This document shows, piece by piece, positions 1 to 5,884 of a stretch of DNA of 5,929 bases. Source of the DNA: Synechococcales cyanobacterium PMM_0003 (GTDB lineage Bacteria; Cyanobacteriota; Cyanobacteriia; Pseudanabaenales; Pseudanabaenaceae); contig CASBRC010000121.1 in NCBI GenBank assembly GCA_949128015.1, positions 1 to 5,929 on the forward strand. The letters run 5' to 3'. The notes under the pieces are model-generated. The model saw nothing but the letters and a program-made list of their open reading frames with translations, made no database searches and had not been told where the DNA came from. Positions within the stretch are counted from its first letter, which is position 1. The number at the start of each line of letters is the position of its first letter. Position numbers and translations under genes: made by a program.

Positions 1-71
1 AGCATATCTAAAAACCGTTATACTTTGAAAAACTGTTTCAATGTACTCTATCACTAACTAACTAACATACT

Positions 72-1193
72 ATGAAGCTTTGCATCATTAGCGCCAGTAT
101 CATCAAGGGTGACGGACAAGGTAGAGTGAACTATGAAATAGTAAAGGGTGCGCTTCAAAAGAATGTGGAGGTTACTTTGGTTGTCCGACAAATTGATGAA
201 GAAATCAAAAAATGTAAATCTGTAAAATGTGTTCAATTCCCCTTGGAGCAGGTTCCAATTGAGTTAATTCGTGGCATCTTATTTGCTCGTCTTAGCGACA
301 ATTGGTTACAAAAACATCGTGATGAGTTTGATGTAGTGATGTCCTGTGGAGCAGTTATTTCACAACCTACGGATGTCAATGTTGTTCATTTTGTGCATGG
401 CTCTTGGTTGAATTCTCCTTTTCATACATATCGAATGCGGAAAGATCTATATGGTATTTACCAATGGCTTTATACAGCCGTGAATGCACAAACAGAGAAA
501 CAAGCCTTTAAAACCGCAAAGATCGTAATTGCGGTATCTAATAAAGTGAAAGCTGAATTAGTAAGTATTGGGGTTCCTCAAGATCGTATCCAAGTGATTG
601 TGAATGGGGTTAGCACTGAGGAGTTTTATCCAGACACCTCGATTCGTTCTGAATTAGGCTTACCCTTAGATGTGGATTTAGCTTTATTTGTAGGTGATAT
701 TCGCACAAATCGCAAAAATCTAGATTCGGTGCTGAAGGCTTTAGTCCATGTACCAAATTTGCATTTAGCAGTTGTAGGGAACACAGTTAATAGTCCCTAT
801 CCTCAGATGACAAAAAATCTAAATTTAGACGAACGGGTACATTTTCTAGGGTTTCGGCGTGATATTGCGAAGATAATGAGGACAGCAGACTTTTTTGTGT
901 TTCCTTCTCGCTATGAAGCTTGTACATTAGTTTTATTGGAAGCTATGGCATCGGGATTGCCTGTGATTACAGCGAAAACTGCTGGTGGTGCAGAACTTGT
1001 TTCGGTAGAATGTGGATTTGTGCTAGAAGATCCAGAAGATATCGCAACTCTGAGTAAGGCAATGGAAACTTTGCAAGGAGATTGCCAGTTACGCGAAAAA
1101 ATGGGGCTAGCATCAAGGTATAATGCAGAGCGACATACTTGGTTGAGCAAGTCGAGTGAATATTTAAATTTATTTGACAGTATTGTCAAGTAG
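72..1193 (+). CDS. Family 4-type glycosyltransferase (GT-B fold)
   Basis: A 373-residue cytoplasmic or membrane-associated sugar transferase of the GT-B fold, probably transferring a sugar from a nucleotide donor onto a growing surface glycan. The N-terminal Rossmann half begins at residue 1 with a beta strand followed by a glycine-containing loop (GDGQGRVN, 13-20), where acceptor and backbone contacts lie in this fold. The C-terminal half starts near residue 203 (LALFVGDI) and has the basic RKN at 214-216, the FPSRYEA stretch at 277-283 and the E-x7-E motif (E282, E290) followed by AMASGLPVI, which are the donor-site hallmarks of retaining family 4 enzymes. Length is normal for the family. 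There is no signal peptide or clear membrane helix. The ATG at 72 is preceded by a CTAA tetranucleotide run (53-66) and no Shine-Dalgarno sequence, which is common in cyanobacteria; a TATACT at 19-24 could be a -10 box. The sugar and acceptor cannot be told from sequence. It leads a probable three-gene operon. Confidence 0.93.
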   Translation: MKLCIISASIIKGDGQGRVNYEIVKGALQKNVEVTLVVRQIDEEIKKCKSVKCVQFPLEQVPIELIRGILFARLSDNWLQKHRDEFDVVMSCGAVISQPTDVNVVHFVHGSWLNSPFHTYRMRKDLYGIYQWLYTAVNAQTEKQAFKTAKIVIAVSNKVKAELVSIGVPQDRIQVIVNGVSTEEFYPDTSIRSELGLPLDVDLALFVGDIRTNRKNLDSVLKALVHVPNLHLAVVGNTVNSPYPQMTKNLNLDERVHFLGFRRDIAKIMRTADFFVFPSRYEACTLVLLEAMASGLPVITAKTAGGAELVSVECGFVLEDPEDIATLSKAMETLQGDCQLREKMGLASRYNAERHTWLSKSSEYLNLFDSIVK

Positions 1194-1240
1194 TCAAGCA
1201 TTGTCAAAATTCTAAATAGAACTAACCAGATAGATCTAAA

Positions 1241-1681
1241 ATGAACCCTTCCTTTTTGTGGTGGCTGAGTTGCCAAGCTTATAAAAATAAAATACCAATT
1301 ATCCCAAGGCTCCTCAAAACCTTGAACTTTCTATTTTTTCATGCGGTGCTTCCCTATCAGGCAGAGATAGAACGGGATATTGATTTACAACATTATGGAT
1401 TGGGAATTGTAATTCATCCCAATGTCAAGATTGGGCATCGAGTTAAGATTTACCATGGTGTAACTCTGGCTACTGAGACTTGGATTGGCTCACAGTATAA
1501 GATTTACATCGGTGACGATGTTTTAATTGGTTCTGGGGTTGCTGTTGTTGGGCGAGGTGATTGTGACTTGAACATTGGCGATCGCGCTGTCGTGGGAGCA
1601 AATGCTGTAGTAACGCACGATGTTAATGAGGGAGAGATCGTTGTGGGTGTACCTGCCCGTCCTATCCAAAAAAGAAGTTGA
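1241..1681 (+). CDS. Small serine-acetyltransferase-like hexapeptide acyltransferase
   Basis: A 146-residue acetyl-CoA-dependent O-acetyltransferase of the left-handed parallel beta-helix class. From about residue 53 onward it is made of hexapeptide turns (GIVIHPNVKIG, VKIYHGVTLA, KIYIGDDVLIG, LNIGDRAVVGANAVV) and it closes with VVGVPARPI (134-142), the usual end of the helix. H59 and H72 are in the positions of the catalytic-site histidines in the serine acetyltransferase group. The N-terminal 50 residues are short and hydrophobic-aromatic (FLWWLS, FLFFHAVLP). They replace the long helical domain of true CysE, which is about 250-300 residues. That size, and the position between two glycosyltransferases, makes acetylation of a sugar on a surface polysaccharide more likely than cysteine synthesis; this is inference, and databases will tend to label it serine acetyltransferase. 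It starts 47 nt after the preceding stop, and its stop lies just before the next gene. No clear ribosome binding site. Confidence 0.9.
   Translation: MNPSFLWWLSCQAYKNKIPIIPRLLKTLNFLFFHAVLPYQAEIERDIDLQHYGLGIVIHPNVKIGHRVKIYHGVTLATETWIGSQYKIYIGDDVLIGSGVAVVGRGDCDLNIGDRAVVGANAVVTHDVNEGEIVVGVPARPIQKRS
1671..1677 (+). promoter_or_regulatory. Ribosome binding site deciding the start of the next gene
   Basis: AAAGAAG lies inside the last codons of the acetyltransferase gene. It abuts a TTG at 1678 with no spacer, but stands 9 nt ahead of the ATG at 1687. The spacing favours the ATG as the real start of the family 2 glycosyltransferase. Confidence 0.5.
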
Positions 1682-1686
1682 TAACA

Positions 1687-2610
1687 ATGAAGATAACTTT
1701 GGTTGTACCTACATATCTGAGACCCCAAGATTTAGCTCGTTGCCTCGCAGCGCTCAAGCAACAAACTCGCCCTGTAGATGATGTGCAAGTTATTGTCCGC
1801 GATACCGATCGCAAAACTTGGCAATTTCTTGAAACCTTTGATCGAGGGGGCTTACCTTTAAATATATCTCCAGTAACCGTGACGGGAGTGATTGCCGCGA
1901 TGAATATTGGGCTTGAAGCAGCGACGGGCGATATTGTTGCTTTTACTGATGATGATGCTGCGCCACATCCTGATTGGTTAGAGAAGATAGAAGCTTACTA
2001 TTTAGCAGATGATCAAGTCGGCGGAGTTGGTGGTCGTGATTGGGTATATCACGGCACGAGATTAGAAGATGGTTCGCAAGCTGTAGTGGGTAAGTTGCAA
2101 TGGTTTGGGCGTTTAGTTGGCAATCATCATATAGGTAGTGGCGATGGGCGCGAAGTGGATGTGCTGAAGGGCGTGAATATGAGTTTTCGGCGTAGTGCGA
2201 TCGCAAATTTACGTTTTGATCAAAGAATGCGGGGAACAGGTGCACAGGTGCATTTTGAGGTGATTTTTTCTTTGACTTTACGACAGCAGGGATGGAAGTT
2301 AATTTACGATCCCCAGATTGCGGTAGATCACTTTCCTGCTCAGCGTTTTGATGAGGATCAGCGCAATTCTTTTAATTCTGAGGCTAAGATCAATGCTGTG
2401 CATAATGAGACATTAGCTCTATTAGGATACTTCTCACCTTTGCAGAGATTTGTTTTTATGATTTGGGCGATCGCAATTGGGACATCAGAAGCTTTTGGTT
2501 TATTACAATGGCTGCGATTTTTACCGAAAGATGGGGATGTGGCGAGACAAAAATTATGGGCTTGTTGGCGTGGACGCTGGCAAGGTTGGCAAACTTGGGA
2601 AAAGTCATAA
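1687..2610 (+). CDS. Family 2 glycosyltransferase (GT-A fold)
   Basis: A 307-residue inverting sugar transferase of the GT-A fold. It opens with the standard strand and turn (ITLVVPTYLRPQDLARCL, 3-20). It carries the metal and nucleotide-sugar binding acidic cluster TDDD at 87-90, followed by AAPHPDWLE. The mid-domain KGVNMSFRR (161-169) and the region RGTGAQVHFE (182-191), where the catalytic base is expected, complete the domain; E191 is a candidate. A hydrophobic stretch at about 252-276 (FVFMIWAIAIG and following) may anchor the C-terminus to the membrane. The frame is open to a TTG at 1678 that would overlap the upstream stop by 4 nt and add three residues, but the ATG at 1687 has the better-spaced ribosome binding site. 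It is translationally close to the acetyltransferase gene and ends the operon at a hairpin starting right after its stop codon. It contains two GCGATCGC octamers. Donor and acceptor are unknown. Confidence 0.93.
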   Translation: MKITLVVPTYLRPQDLARCLAALKQQTRPVDDVQVIVRDTDRKTWQFLETFDRGGLPLNISPVTVTGVIAAMNIGLEAATGDIVAFTDDDAAPHPDWLEKIEAYYLADDQVGGVGGRDWVYHGTRLEDGSQAVVGKLQWFGRLVGNHHIGSGDGREVDVLKGVNMSFRRSAIANLRFDQRMRGTGAQVHFEVIFSLTLRQQGWKLIYDPQIAVDHFPAQRFDEDQRNSFNSEAKINAVHNETLALLGYFSPLQRFVFMIWAIAIGTSEAFGLLQWLRFLPKDGDVARQKLWACWRGRWQGWQTWEKS

Positions 2611-2643
2611 CCAAAAGATCGGTGCTTCGCACCGCCCTTTTGG
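2611..2643. terminator. Hairpin between convergent genes, possible two-way terminator
   Basis: The arm CCAAAAG (2611-2617) pairs with CTTTTGG (2637-2643). After a 2x2 internal loop, CGGTGC (2620-2625) pairs with GCACCG (2629-2634) around a TTC loop. It begins directly after the stop of the family 2 glycosyltransferase and ends 17 nt from the stop of the opposite-strand gene, so a terminator role for both is natural. Neither side has a following run of U, so termination is inference. The GCACCGC core and AACC start resemble the larger palindromes at 3204-3264, 3320-3369 and 5877-5927; it may be a short member of that family. Confidence 0.6.
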
Positions 2644-2656
2644 GAGAAAGTTGGAG

Positions 2657-2672
2657 CGTTCTAAAAAGAACG
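2657..2672. repeat. Short inverted repeat across the stop codon of the TIGR02652 gene
   Basis: CGTTC (2657-2661) pairs with GAACG (2668-2672) around the loop TAAAAA. The minus-strand stop codon (2661-2663) lies inside it. It follows the hairpin at 2611-2643 by 13 nt, giving two consecutive hairpins at the convergent junction. Confidence 0.5.
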
Positions 2673-3158
2673 AAAATATGGATAACCTTTTGGTACTCCT
2701 AATTCTTTTTCTAGTTCAAAGTTAATAATTCCCCAACGAGGTTCTTCTTCTTCAGGAGGACTAAATTCGACATTTAAGCCATACAAACTTTGTGTATTAG
2801 AAAGGATCGATATATTTTCGAGATAAGGTCGAACTAGATCGATGTAGCGGTGAGCGATAGTCACCTTAATCGCTCGATAACCTTGGGTATAGAGTCGATC
2901 AATAGTTTCATGAATTTCAAAACGGATCCCATCGGGGTGGGTATGTTGGCGATACCATTCGTCGTTCCATAGTCGCCAATAGCGATCGGACTGTAGGTGT
3001 ACTAAATCTTTAAAATTGAGTTGAACTTCAAAAGCACCATGACGCGGACAAAGATAAGTGTCAGTCAAAATCAAGGCAGGAATAATTTGCCGACAATGGG
3101 GACATTTAATTTCAGAACCAAAAATCGGATATTGCTGCACCGAGATCACTGTTCTCAT
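2661..3158 (-). CDS. TIGR02652 family protein, cyanobacterial, putative zinc site
   Basis: A 165-residue protein of unknown function. It carries C19-P-H-C22, fourteen residues, then C37-P-R-H40, which matches the CxxC-x14-CxxH signature and the roughly 170-residue length by which I recall the cyanobacteria-restricted family TIGR02652. Three cysteines and one histidine in this spacing suggest a structural zinc ribbon. The rest has aromatic and charged conserved-looking stretches (RYWRLWNDEWYRQHTHPDG, 59-77; GYRAIKVTIAHRYIDLVRPY, 93-112), an acidic EEEE at 136-139, and the C-terminus GVPKGYPYF. There is no signal peptide or membrane helix, so it is presumably cytoplasmic. The ATG at 3158 has GAAG seven bases upstream as a ribosome binding site. 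It is transcribed alone, convergent with the glycosyltransferase operon and divergent from the kinase, so context does not reveal its role. Confidence 0.88.
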   Translation of the reverse strand: MRTVISVQQYPIFGSEIKCPHCRQIIPALILTDTYLCPRHGAFEVQLNFKDLVHLQSDRYWRLWNDEWYRQHTHPDGIRFEIHETIDRLYTQGYRAIKVTIAHRYIDLVRPYLENISILSNTQSLYGLNVEFSPPEEEEPRWGIINFELEKELGVPKGYPYFRSF

Positions 3159-3170
3159 GATTTGTCTTCG

Positions 3171-3200
3171 ATCTTAACATGCTCATAAGTCGGTAGGCAA
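3171..3200 (-). promoter_or_regulatory. Weak candidate promoter of the TIGR02652 gene
   Basis: On the minus strand TTGCCT (3195-3200) and TAAGAT (3171-3176) are spaced by 18 nt, four of six matches each to the sigma-70 boxes. The -10 lies 12 nt from the start codon, giving a very short leader. The -35 falls inside the outer arm of the palindrome at 3193-3287. Weak, by eye only. Confidence 0.2.
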
Positions 3201-3287
3201 AAGAAACCTTAAAGTCCAAAAAGCTGTAGTACACGCTGCGCGTGCGCTACAGCTTTTTAGGTTTTGGGTTTAATTATGCTTGCCTAC
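3193..3287. repeat. Nested palindrome with AAACC ends, family copy A (inverted)
   Basis: The central stem pairs AAAAAGCTGTAG (3218-3229) with CTACAGCTTTTT (3247-3258). Inside it, after a 2x2 mismatch, CACGC (3232-3236) pairs with GCGTG (3240-3244) around TGC. Outside it AAACCT (3204-3209) faces AGGTTT (3259-3264), with eight extra bases on the left arm. Further out GTAGGCAA (3193-3200) faces TTGCCTAC (3280-3287). Read on the minus strand, the arm AAACCTAAAAAGCTGTAGCG matches 14 of 20 positions of the arm of the palindrome at 3320-3369. It occupies the upstream region of the TIGR02652 gene. No protein is encoded. Confidence 0.85.
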
Positions 3288-3311
3288 TTATTATATAGCT
3301 GTCGCTAATTG

Positions 3312-3377
3312 TGTGAACTAAACCGAAGAAAAAGTGGCGTAGAGCGCCGCGTCACTTTTTCTTCGGTTTGGTTCACA
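3312..3377. repeat. Near-perfect 25-bp-arm palindrome, family copy B
   Basis: Bases 3312-3336 pair with 3353-3377 with a single T-G mismatch (3319/3370). The inner module starts AAACC at 3320 and reads AAACCGAAGAAAAAGTGGCG to 3339; the outer TGTGAAC pairs with GTTCACA. The centre TAGAGCGCC contains a GCGC-rich core, with weaker pairing through G-T pairs. It shares its layout and core (GAGCGCCGC) with the palindrome at 5877-5927. It lies between divergent genes, 77 nt before the kinase start, so if transcribed it would be a very strong hairpin in the kinase leader. No T run follows, so I do not call it a terminator. Confidence 0.88.
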
Positions 3378-3444
3378 TGACACACTCTAAAAATTGCCAA
3401 GCCTCTACAATCTTGGAGTCAAAGATTTAAAGTTGTCAAAAAAG

Positions 3445-3449
3445 TAAGG
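3445..3449 (+). promoter_or_regulatory. Ribosome binding site of the histidine kinase
   Basis: TAAGG, 5 nt before the ATG at 3455, is the best Shine-Dalgarno match in the window and supports that start. A TACAAT at 3406-3411 could be a -10 box, but no good -35 box precedes it at the right distance. Confidence 0.5.
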
Positions 3450-3454
3450 TTAGG

Positions 3455-5629
3455 ATGGCTATAGCTAACCCAAAAGCCCAGTGGGGATCAGTTTTAAACC
3501 GTGCTAACCACGCAGAAAAATACCTGCGTTGGTTTGTCGAGTTTTGCCCTGTCCCGATCGCGATGTTTGATAGCAATCTGCATTACATATTAGTGAGCCA
3601 GCCTTGGGTCAAAATGCTGGGTATCCCTCGCCTCAAGCTGATTGGCACAAATCTTTATGACTCATTACCAAAGGCGGTCGCCCATAGACAAGGATTAGAG
3701 CGATGCTTAAGCGGTGGGCAGATGCACTACTCGGCGGAAGTTGAGATTGCACGTCGGGGTGCGTCGGTAAATAATTTTCAGTGGGATGTCCAACCTTGGT
3801 ATACCGATGATGGTTCTGTCGGTGGAATAATTGTCGCTAGCAACGCTTTAGCTGCACCTCAGACAGAATCGCTAAAGCTCCAGCTAGCCAACGAAATTGC
3901 CGAACGTAAGGATCTTGAGGATGCTTTTACGAAAATTGGGACGGCGGTTGAAAGTGCCAATGACGCGATCTGTATTACTGATGCGACTGGACAACCGATT
4001 TATATTAATCTTGCTTTTAGCGATCTGTTTGACTATAGCTTACCTACTTTACAGAAGTCGCCCAATTTAGAGCCACTATTTACCGATCAGCAAACTGCTC
4101 AAGTAATCCATTCGGCGGTGATGCATGGTGGTACTTGGTCGAGTGAACTGGAAATGTGCGATCGCAAATATCAGCTTATTCCTGTTTCTTTAAAAGTAAA
4201 TCCTGTCAAAAGCCCATCAGGGGATGTGATTGGGACAACTTATATTTGTACTAATATTCGCGATCGCAAAGCTGCCGAAGCCGAAATCAATAAAAGTTTT
4301 GCGGCGCTTGGCGCAACACTTGAGGCGACAGCAGATGGGATTTTGGTGCTAGATGCGAATGGAAACATTATTATTTGCAATCAAAAATTTGTCGATCTTT
4401 GGCGTATTCCCGATCGCATTTTTAGATCCCATGATGATTCCCATATCCTCAAATATGTGGCTAAGCGGATTAACTCTGCAAAATATTTACATACCTTTGG
4501 GAAAGGAATGGGTATTGGACAAAATAGCTTTGAGATTGTTGAGTTAGATGATGGTAGAACTTTAGAATGCTACTCGCAACCACAAAATGTTTTGGATAGT
4601 TGCGCGGGGCGAGTTTGGAGTTTACGCGATATCACCGAACGCCTTGCTGCTGAAGCTCTAGTCCGAGCCTCCGAAGAAAAATATCGCCTGCAAGCAGAAA
4701 AACTAGAACATGCGCTGCAAGAACTAAAAAGTACACAGTCGCAATTGATTCAAGCCGAAAAGATGTCTGGACTTGGACAACTGGTGGCAGGAATAGCCCA
4801 TGAGATTAACAACCCTGTGAATTTTATTTATGGAAATCTCTCCTATGCTGACACTTATACATCTGAGCTATTAAGTCTTGTCGAAGTTTACCGCACCTAT
4901 TATCCAGAACCTGTCGAAGCAGTGCAGGCAAAGTTAGAAGAAATCGATATTGATTTTCTAGCTAGCGATTTTGTGAAGTTGGTTGGTTCAATTCGGATTG
5001 GTGCAGAGAGAATTCAAGGGATTGTGCAATCACTGAATAAATTTTCTCGCAGTGATGAGGAAGGTTGTAAATCCGTCGATATCCATGAGGGAATTAATAG
5101 TACTTTAATGATTTTACAAAGTCGCTTGAAGGCGACACCTAGTCGTCCTGAAATTAAGGTTGAGAAGATTTTCGCACATCTTCCTGAAGTGGAATGCTAT
5201 GCAGGGCAGCTAAATCAAGTATTTATGAATCTACTCACGAATGCGATTGATGCTCTTGAAGAAGATGCTCAGGAAAATGGGATTTGGCAGGTTGTGAATG
5301 ATAAGCCAAAGTGGATTAGAAAAGATGAAAAGGTTTCTAAAATCTTAATTCAGACTGAAATTCTCACGGATAATCAAATTCCTGACATGCAGAAATGCGA
5401 TCGCTTAATCGTTAAAATTTCTGACAATGGCAAAGGAATTCCAGAGGAGTTACGCAATCGCTTGTTTGATTTGTTTTTCACGACTAAGCCTGTGGGTAAA
5501 GGAACTGGATTAGGGCTATCGATCGCCTATCAGATAATTACCGAAAATCATGGCGGTAAATTGTCCTTTAGTTCAGAACTAGGCAAAGGTACAGAATTTA
5601 CGATTGAGATTCCCTTAAATCAACCCTAA
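3455..5629 (+). CDS. PAS-PAS-PAS sensor histidine kinase, soluble, orphan
   Basis: A 724-residue two-component sensor kinase expected to autophosphorylate on H449 and pass the phosphate to an unlinked response regulator. Three PAS-like sensory domains are visible at about 22-135, 155-275 and 282-398. The latter two end with the linker patterns ICTNIRDRKAAEAE and SLRDITERLAAEA that typically close a PAS domain. A coiled coil at about 401-437 leads into the dimerisation and phosphotransfer domain with the H box GIAHEINNPV (446-455). The two helices of that domain are separated by an extended segment (about 465-510), as in a common cyanobacterial kinase group. The ATPase domain has the N box (NQVFMNLLTNAIDAL, N596), G1 DNGKGI (657-662), F box FFTTKP (674-679) and G2 GKGTGLGLS (681-689), all intact. 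About 20 extra lysine- and tryptophan-bearing residues (609-629) lie between the N and G1 boxes. There are no transmembrane segments, no receiver and no obvious cofactor-binding residues, so the signal is unknown. It is monocistronic here, with an inverted-repeat element starting 10 nt after its stop. Confidence 0.95.
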   Translation: MAIANPKAQWGSVLNRANHAEKYLRWFVEFCPVPIAMFDSNLHYILVSQPWVKMLGIPRLKLIGTNLYDSLPKAVAHRQGLERCLSGGQMHYSAEVEIARRGASVNNFQWDVQPWYTDDGSVGGIIVASNALAAPQTESLKLQLANEIAERKDLEDAFTKIGTAVESANDAICITDATGQPIYINLAFSDLFDYSLPTLQKSPNLEPLFTDQQTAQVIHSAVMHGGTWSSELEMCDRKYQLIPVSLKVNPVKSPSGDVIGTTYICTNIRDRKAAEAEINKSFAALGATLEATADGILVLDANGNIIICNQKFVDLWRIPDRIFRSHDDSHILKYVAKRINSAKYLHTFGKGMGIGQNSFEIVELDDGRTLECYSQPQNVLDSCAGRVWSLRDITERLAAEALVRASEEKYRLQAEKLEHALQELKSTQSQLIQAEKMSGLGQLVAGIAHEINNPVNFIYGNLSYADTYTSELLSLVEVYRTYYPEPVEAVQAKLEEIDIDFLASDFVKLVGSIRIGAERIQGIVQSLNKFSRSDEEGCKSVDIHEGINSTLMILQSRLKATPSRPEIKVEKIFAHLPEVECYAGQLNQVFMNLLTNAIDALEEDAQENGIWQVVNDKPKWIRKDEKVSKILIQTEILTDNQIPDMQKCDRLIVKISDNGKGIPEELRNRLFDLFFTTKPVGKGTGLGLSIAYQIITENHGGKLSFSSELGKGTEFTIEIPLNQP

Positions 5630-5638
5630 AGCTAAAAG
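5630..5638. repeat. Left 9-bp direct repeat flanking the inverted-repeat element
   Basis: AGCTAAAAG directly abuts the left terminal inverted repeat and recurs at 5824-5832 directly after the right one, as a target-site duplication would. Caution: AGCTAAAG-like words also occur inside the element (5686-5693, and inverted near 5756-5764), so it could instead be a repeat module. Confidence 0.55.
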
Positions 5639-5823
5639 TCTACAGTGTACACACAAGTCACCAAGAACTAAAGTTCTTGGCTCAAAGCTAAAGTCAGTTG
5701 AAACTGACTGAATAAAATATTGCTTTTATTATGCTTTTAACCCGTTTCAACGGGTTTTAGCTTTTAGCCCGCAATTTATTGCAGGGCATTTATGGTGGAT
5801 GCGACTTGTGTATATACCGTAGA
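5639..5823. mobile_element. 185-bp MITE-like element with TIRs and five hairpins
   Basis: The ends, 5639-5659 and 5803-5823, are inverted repeats matching at 18 of 21 positions, including a perfect inner ACACAAGTC; the three differences are transitions. A 9-bp direct repeat flanks both ends. Inside are five hairpins in a row: 5661-5680 (CCAAGAAC, loop TAAA), 5692-5709 (AGTCAGTT, loop GA), 5711-5730 (AATAAAA, loop TATTGC), 5739-5756 (AACCCGTT, loop TC) and 5767-5787 (GCCC then GCAAT, one bulged A). AAAGCTAAA (5684-5692) and TTTAGCTTT (5756-5764) enclose the middle three. The whole can fold as a multi-branched structure on one strand. It has no open reading frame, so if mobile it needs a transposase from elsewhere. 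From memory, strings of such hairpins occur between genes in other cyanobacteria; I cannot check this. A structured RNA is the alternative. Confidence 0.6.
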
Positions 5824-5832
5824 AGCTAAAAG
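5824..5832. repeat. Right 9-bp direct repeat flanking the inverted-repeat element
   Basis: Second AGCTAAAAG, immediately after the right terminal inverted repeat. Both copies are followed by TC, so the shared word is actually 11 bp; part of it coincides with the first bases of the left TIR and of the next palindrome. Confidence 0.55.
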
Positions 5833-5884
5833 TCGGGTTTAAAAGTAGGGGCAATTCATGAATTGCCCCTACTTTTAAACCCGA
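5833..5884. repeat. Perfect 52-bp palindrome
   Basis: Bases 5833-5858 are the exact reverse complement of 5859-5884, centred on CATG with no spacer. From outside in, each arm reads TCGGGTTTAAAA, then GTAGGGGC, then AATTCA. The central 28 bp (5845-5872, GTAGGGGC to GCCCCTAC) resembles a dispersed intergenic palindrome I recall from cyanobacterial genomes, not checked. Its right end (5877-5884) is also the left end of the next palindrome. Confidence 0.9.

Noticed and set aside
911..1276. Minus-strand open frame of 121 codons
   Set aside because: It lies antisense to the conserved C-terminal half of the first glycosyltransferase, whose motifs are clear. Its own translation shows no recognisable domain.
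1678..1686. TTG start for the family 2 transferase with a 4-nt overlap of the previous stop
   Set aside because: The purine-rich ribosome binding site abuts the TTG with no spacer but is well spaced for the ATG at 1687, and the conserved strand begins right after that ATG.
1943..2245. Minus-strand open frame of 100 codons
   Set aside because: Antisense to the acidic TDDD and KGVNMSFRR regions of the family 2 transferase; histidine-rich low-information product is a mirror of Asp/Asn codons in the true gene.
2463..2725. Two overlapping + strand frames running past the operon end
   Set aside because: They are out-of-frame readings of the end of the family 2 transferase that continue through the hairpin and into the antisense of the TIGR02652 gene; no ribosome binding site or domain.
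3193..3377. CRISPR-like array of repeats
   Set aside because: The repeats are individual palindromes in opposite orientations with diverged arms, and there are no equal-length spacers or exact direct repeats.
5661..5680. Rho-independent terminator of the kinase gene
   Set aside because: The 8-bp hairpin is well placed, 31 nt after the stop, but is followed by CTCAAAGC with no T run, and it belongs to the repeated-hairpin element. Termination here is possible but not supported.
5639..5787. tRNA or tmRNA because of the cloverleaf-like hairpins
   Set aside because: No anticodon arm geometry, no TTC-like T-loop consensus and no CCA-proximal acceptor of 7 bp; outer stem is about 21 bp and stems have 2-6-nt loops unlike tRNA.
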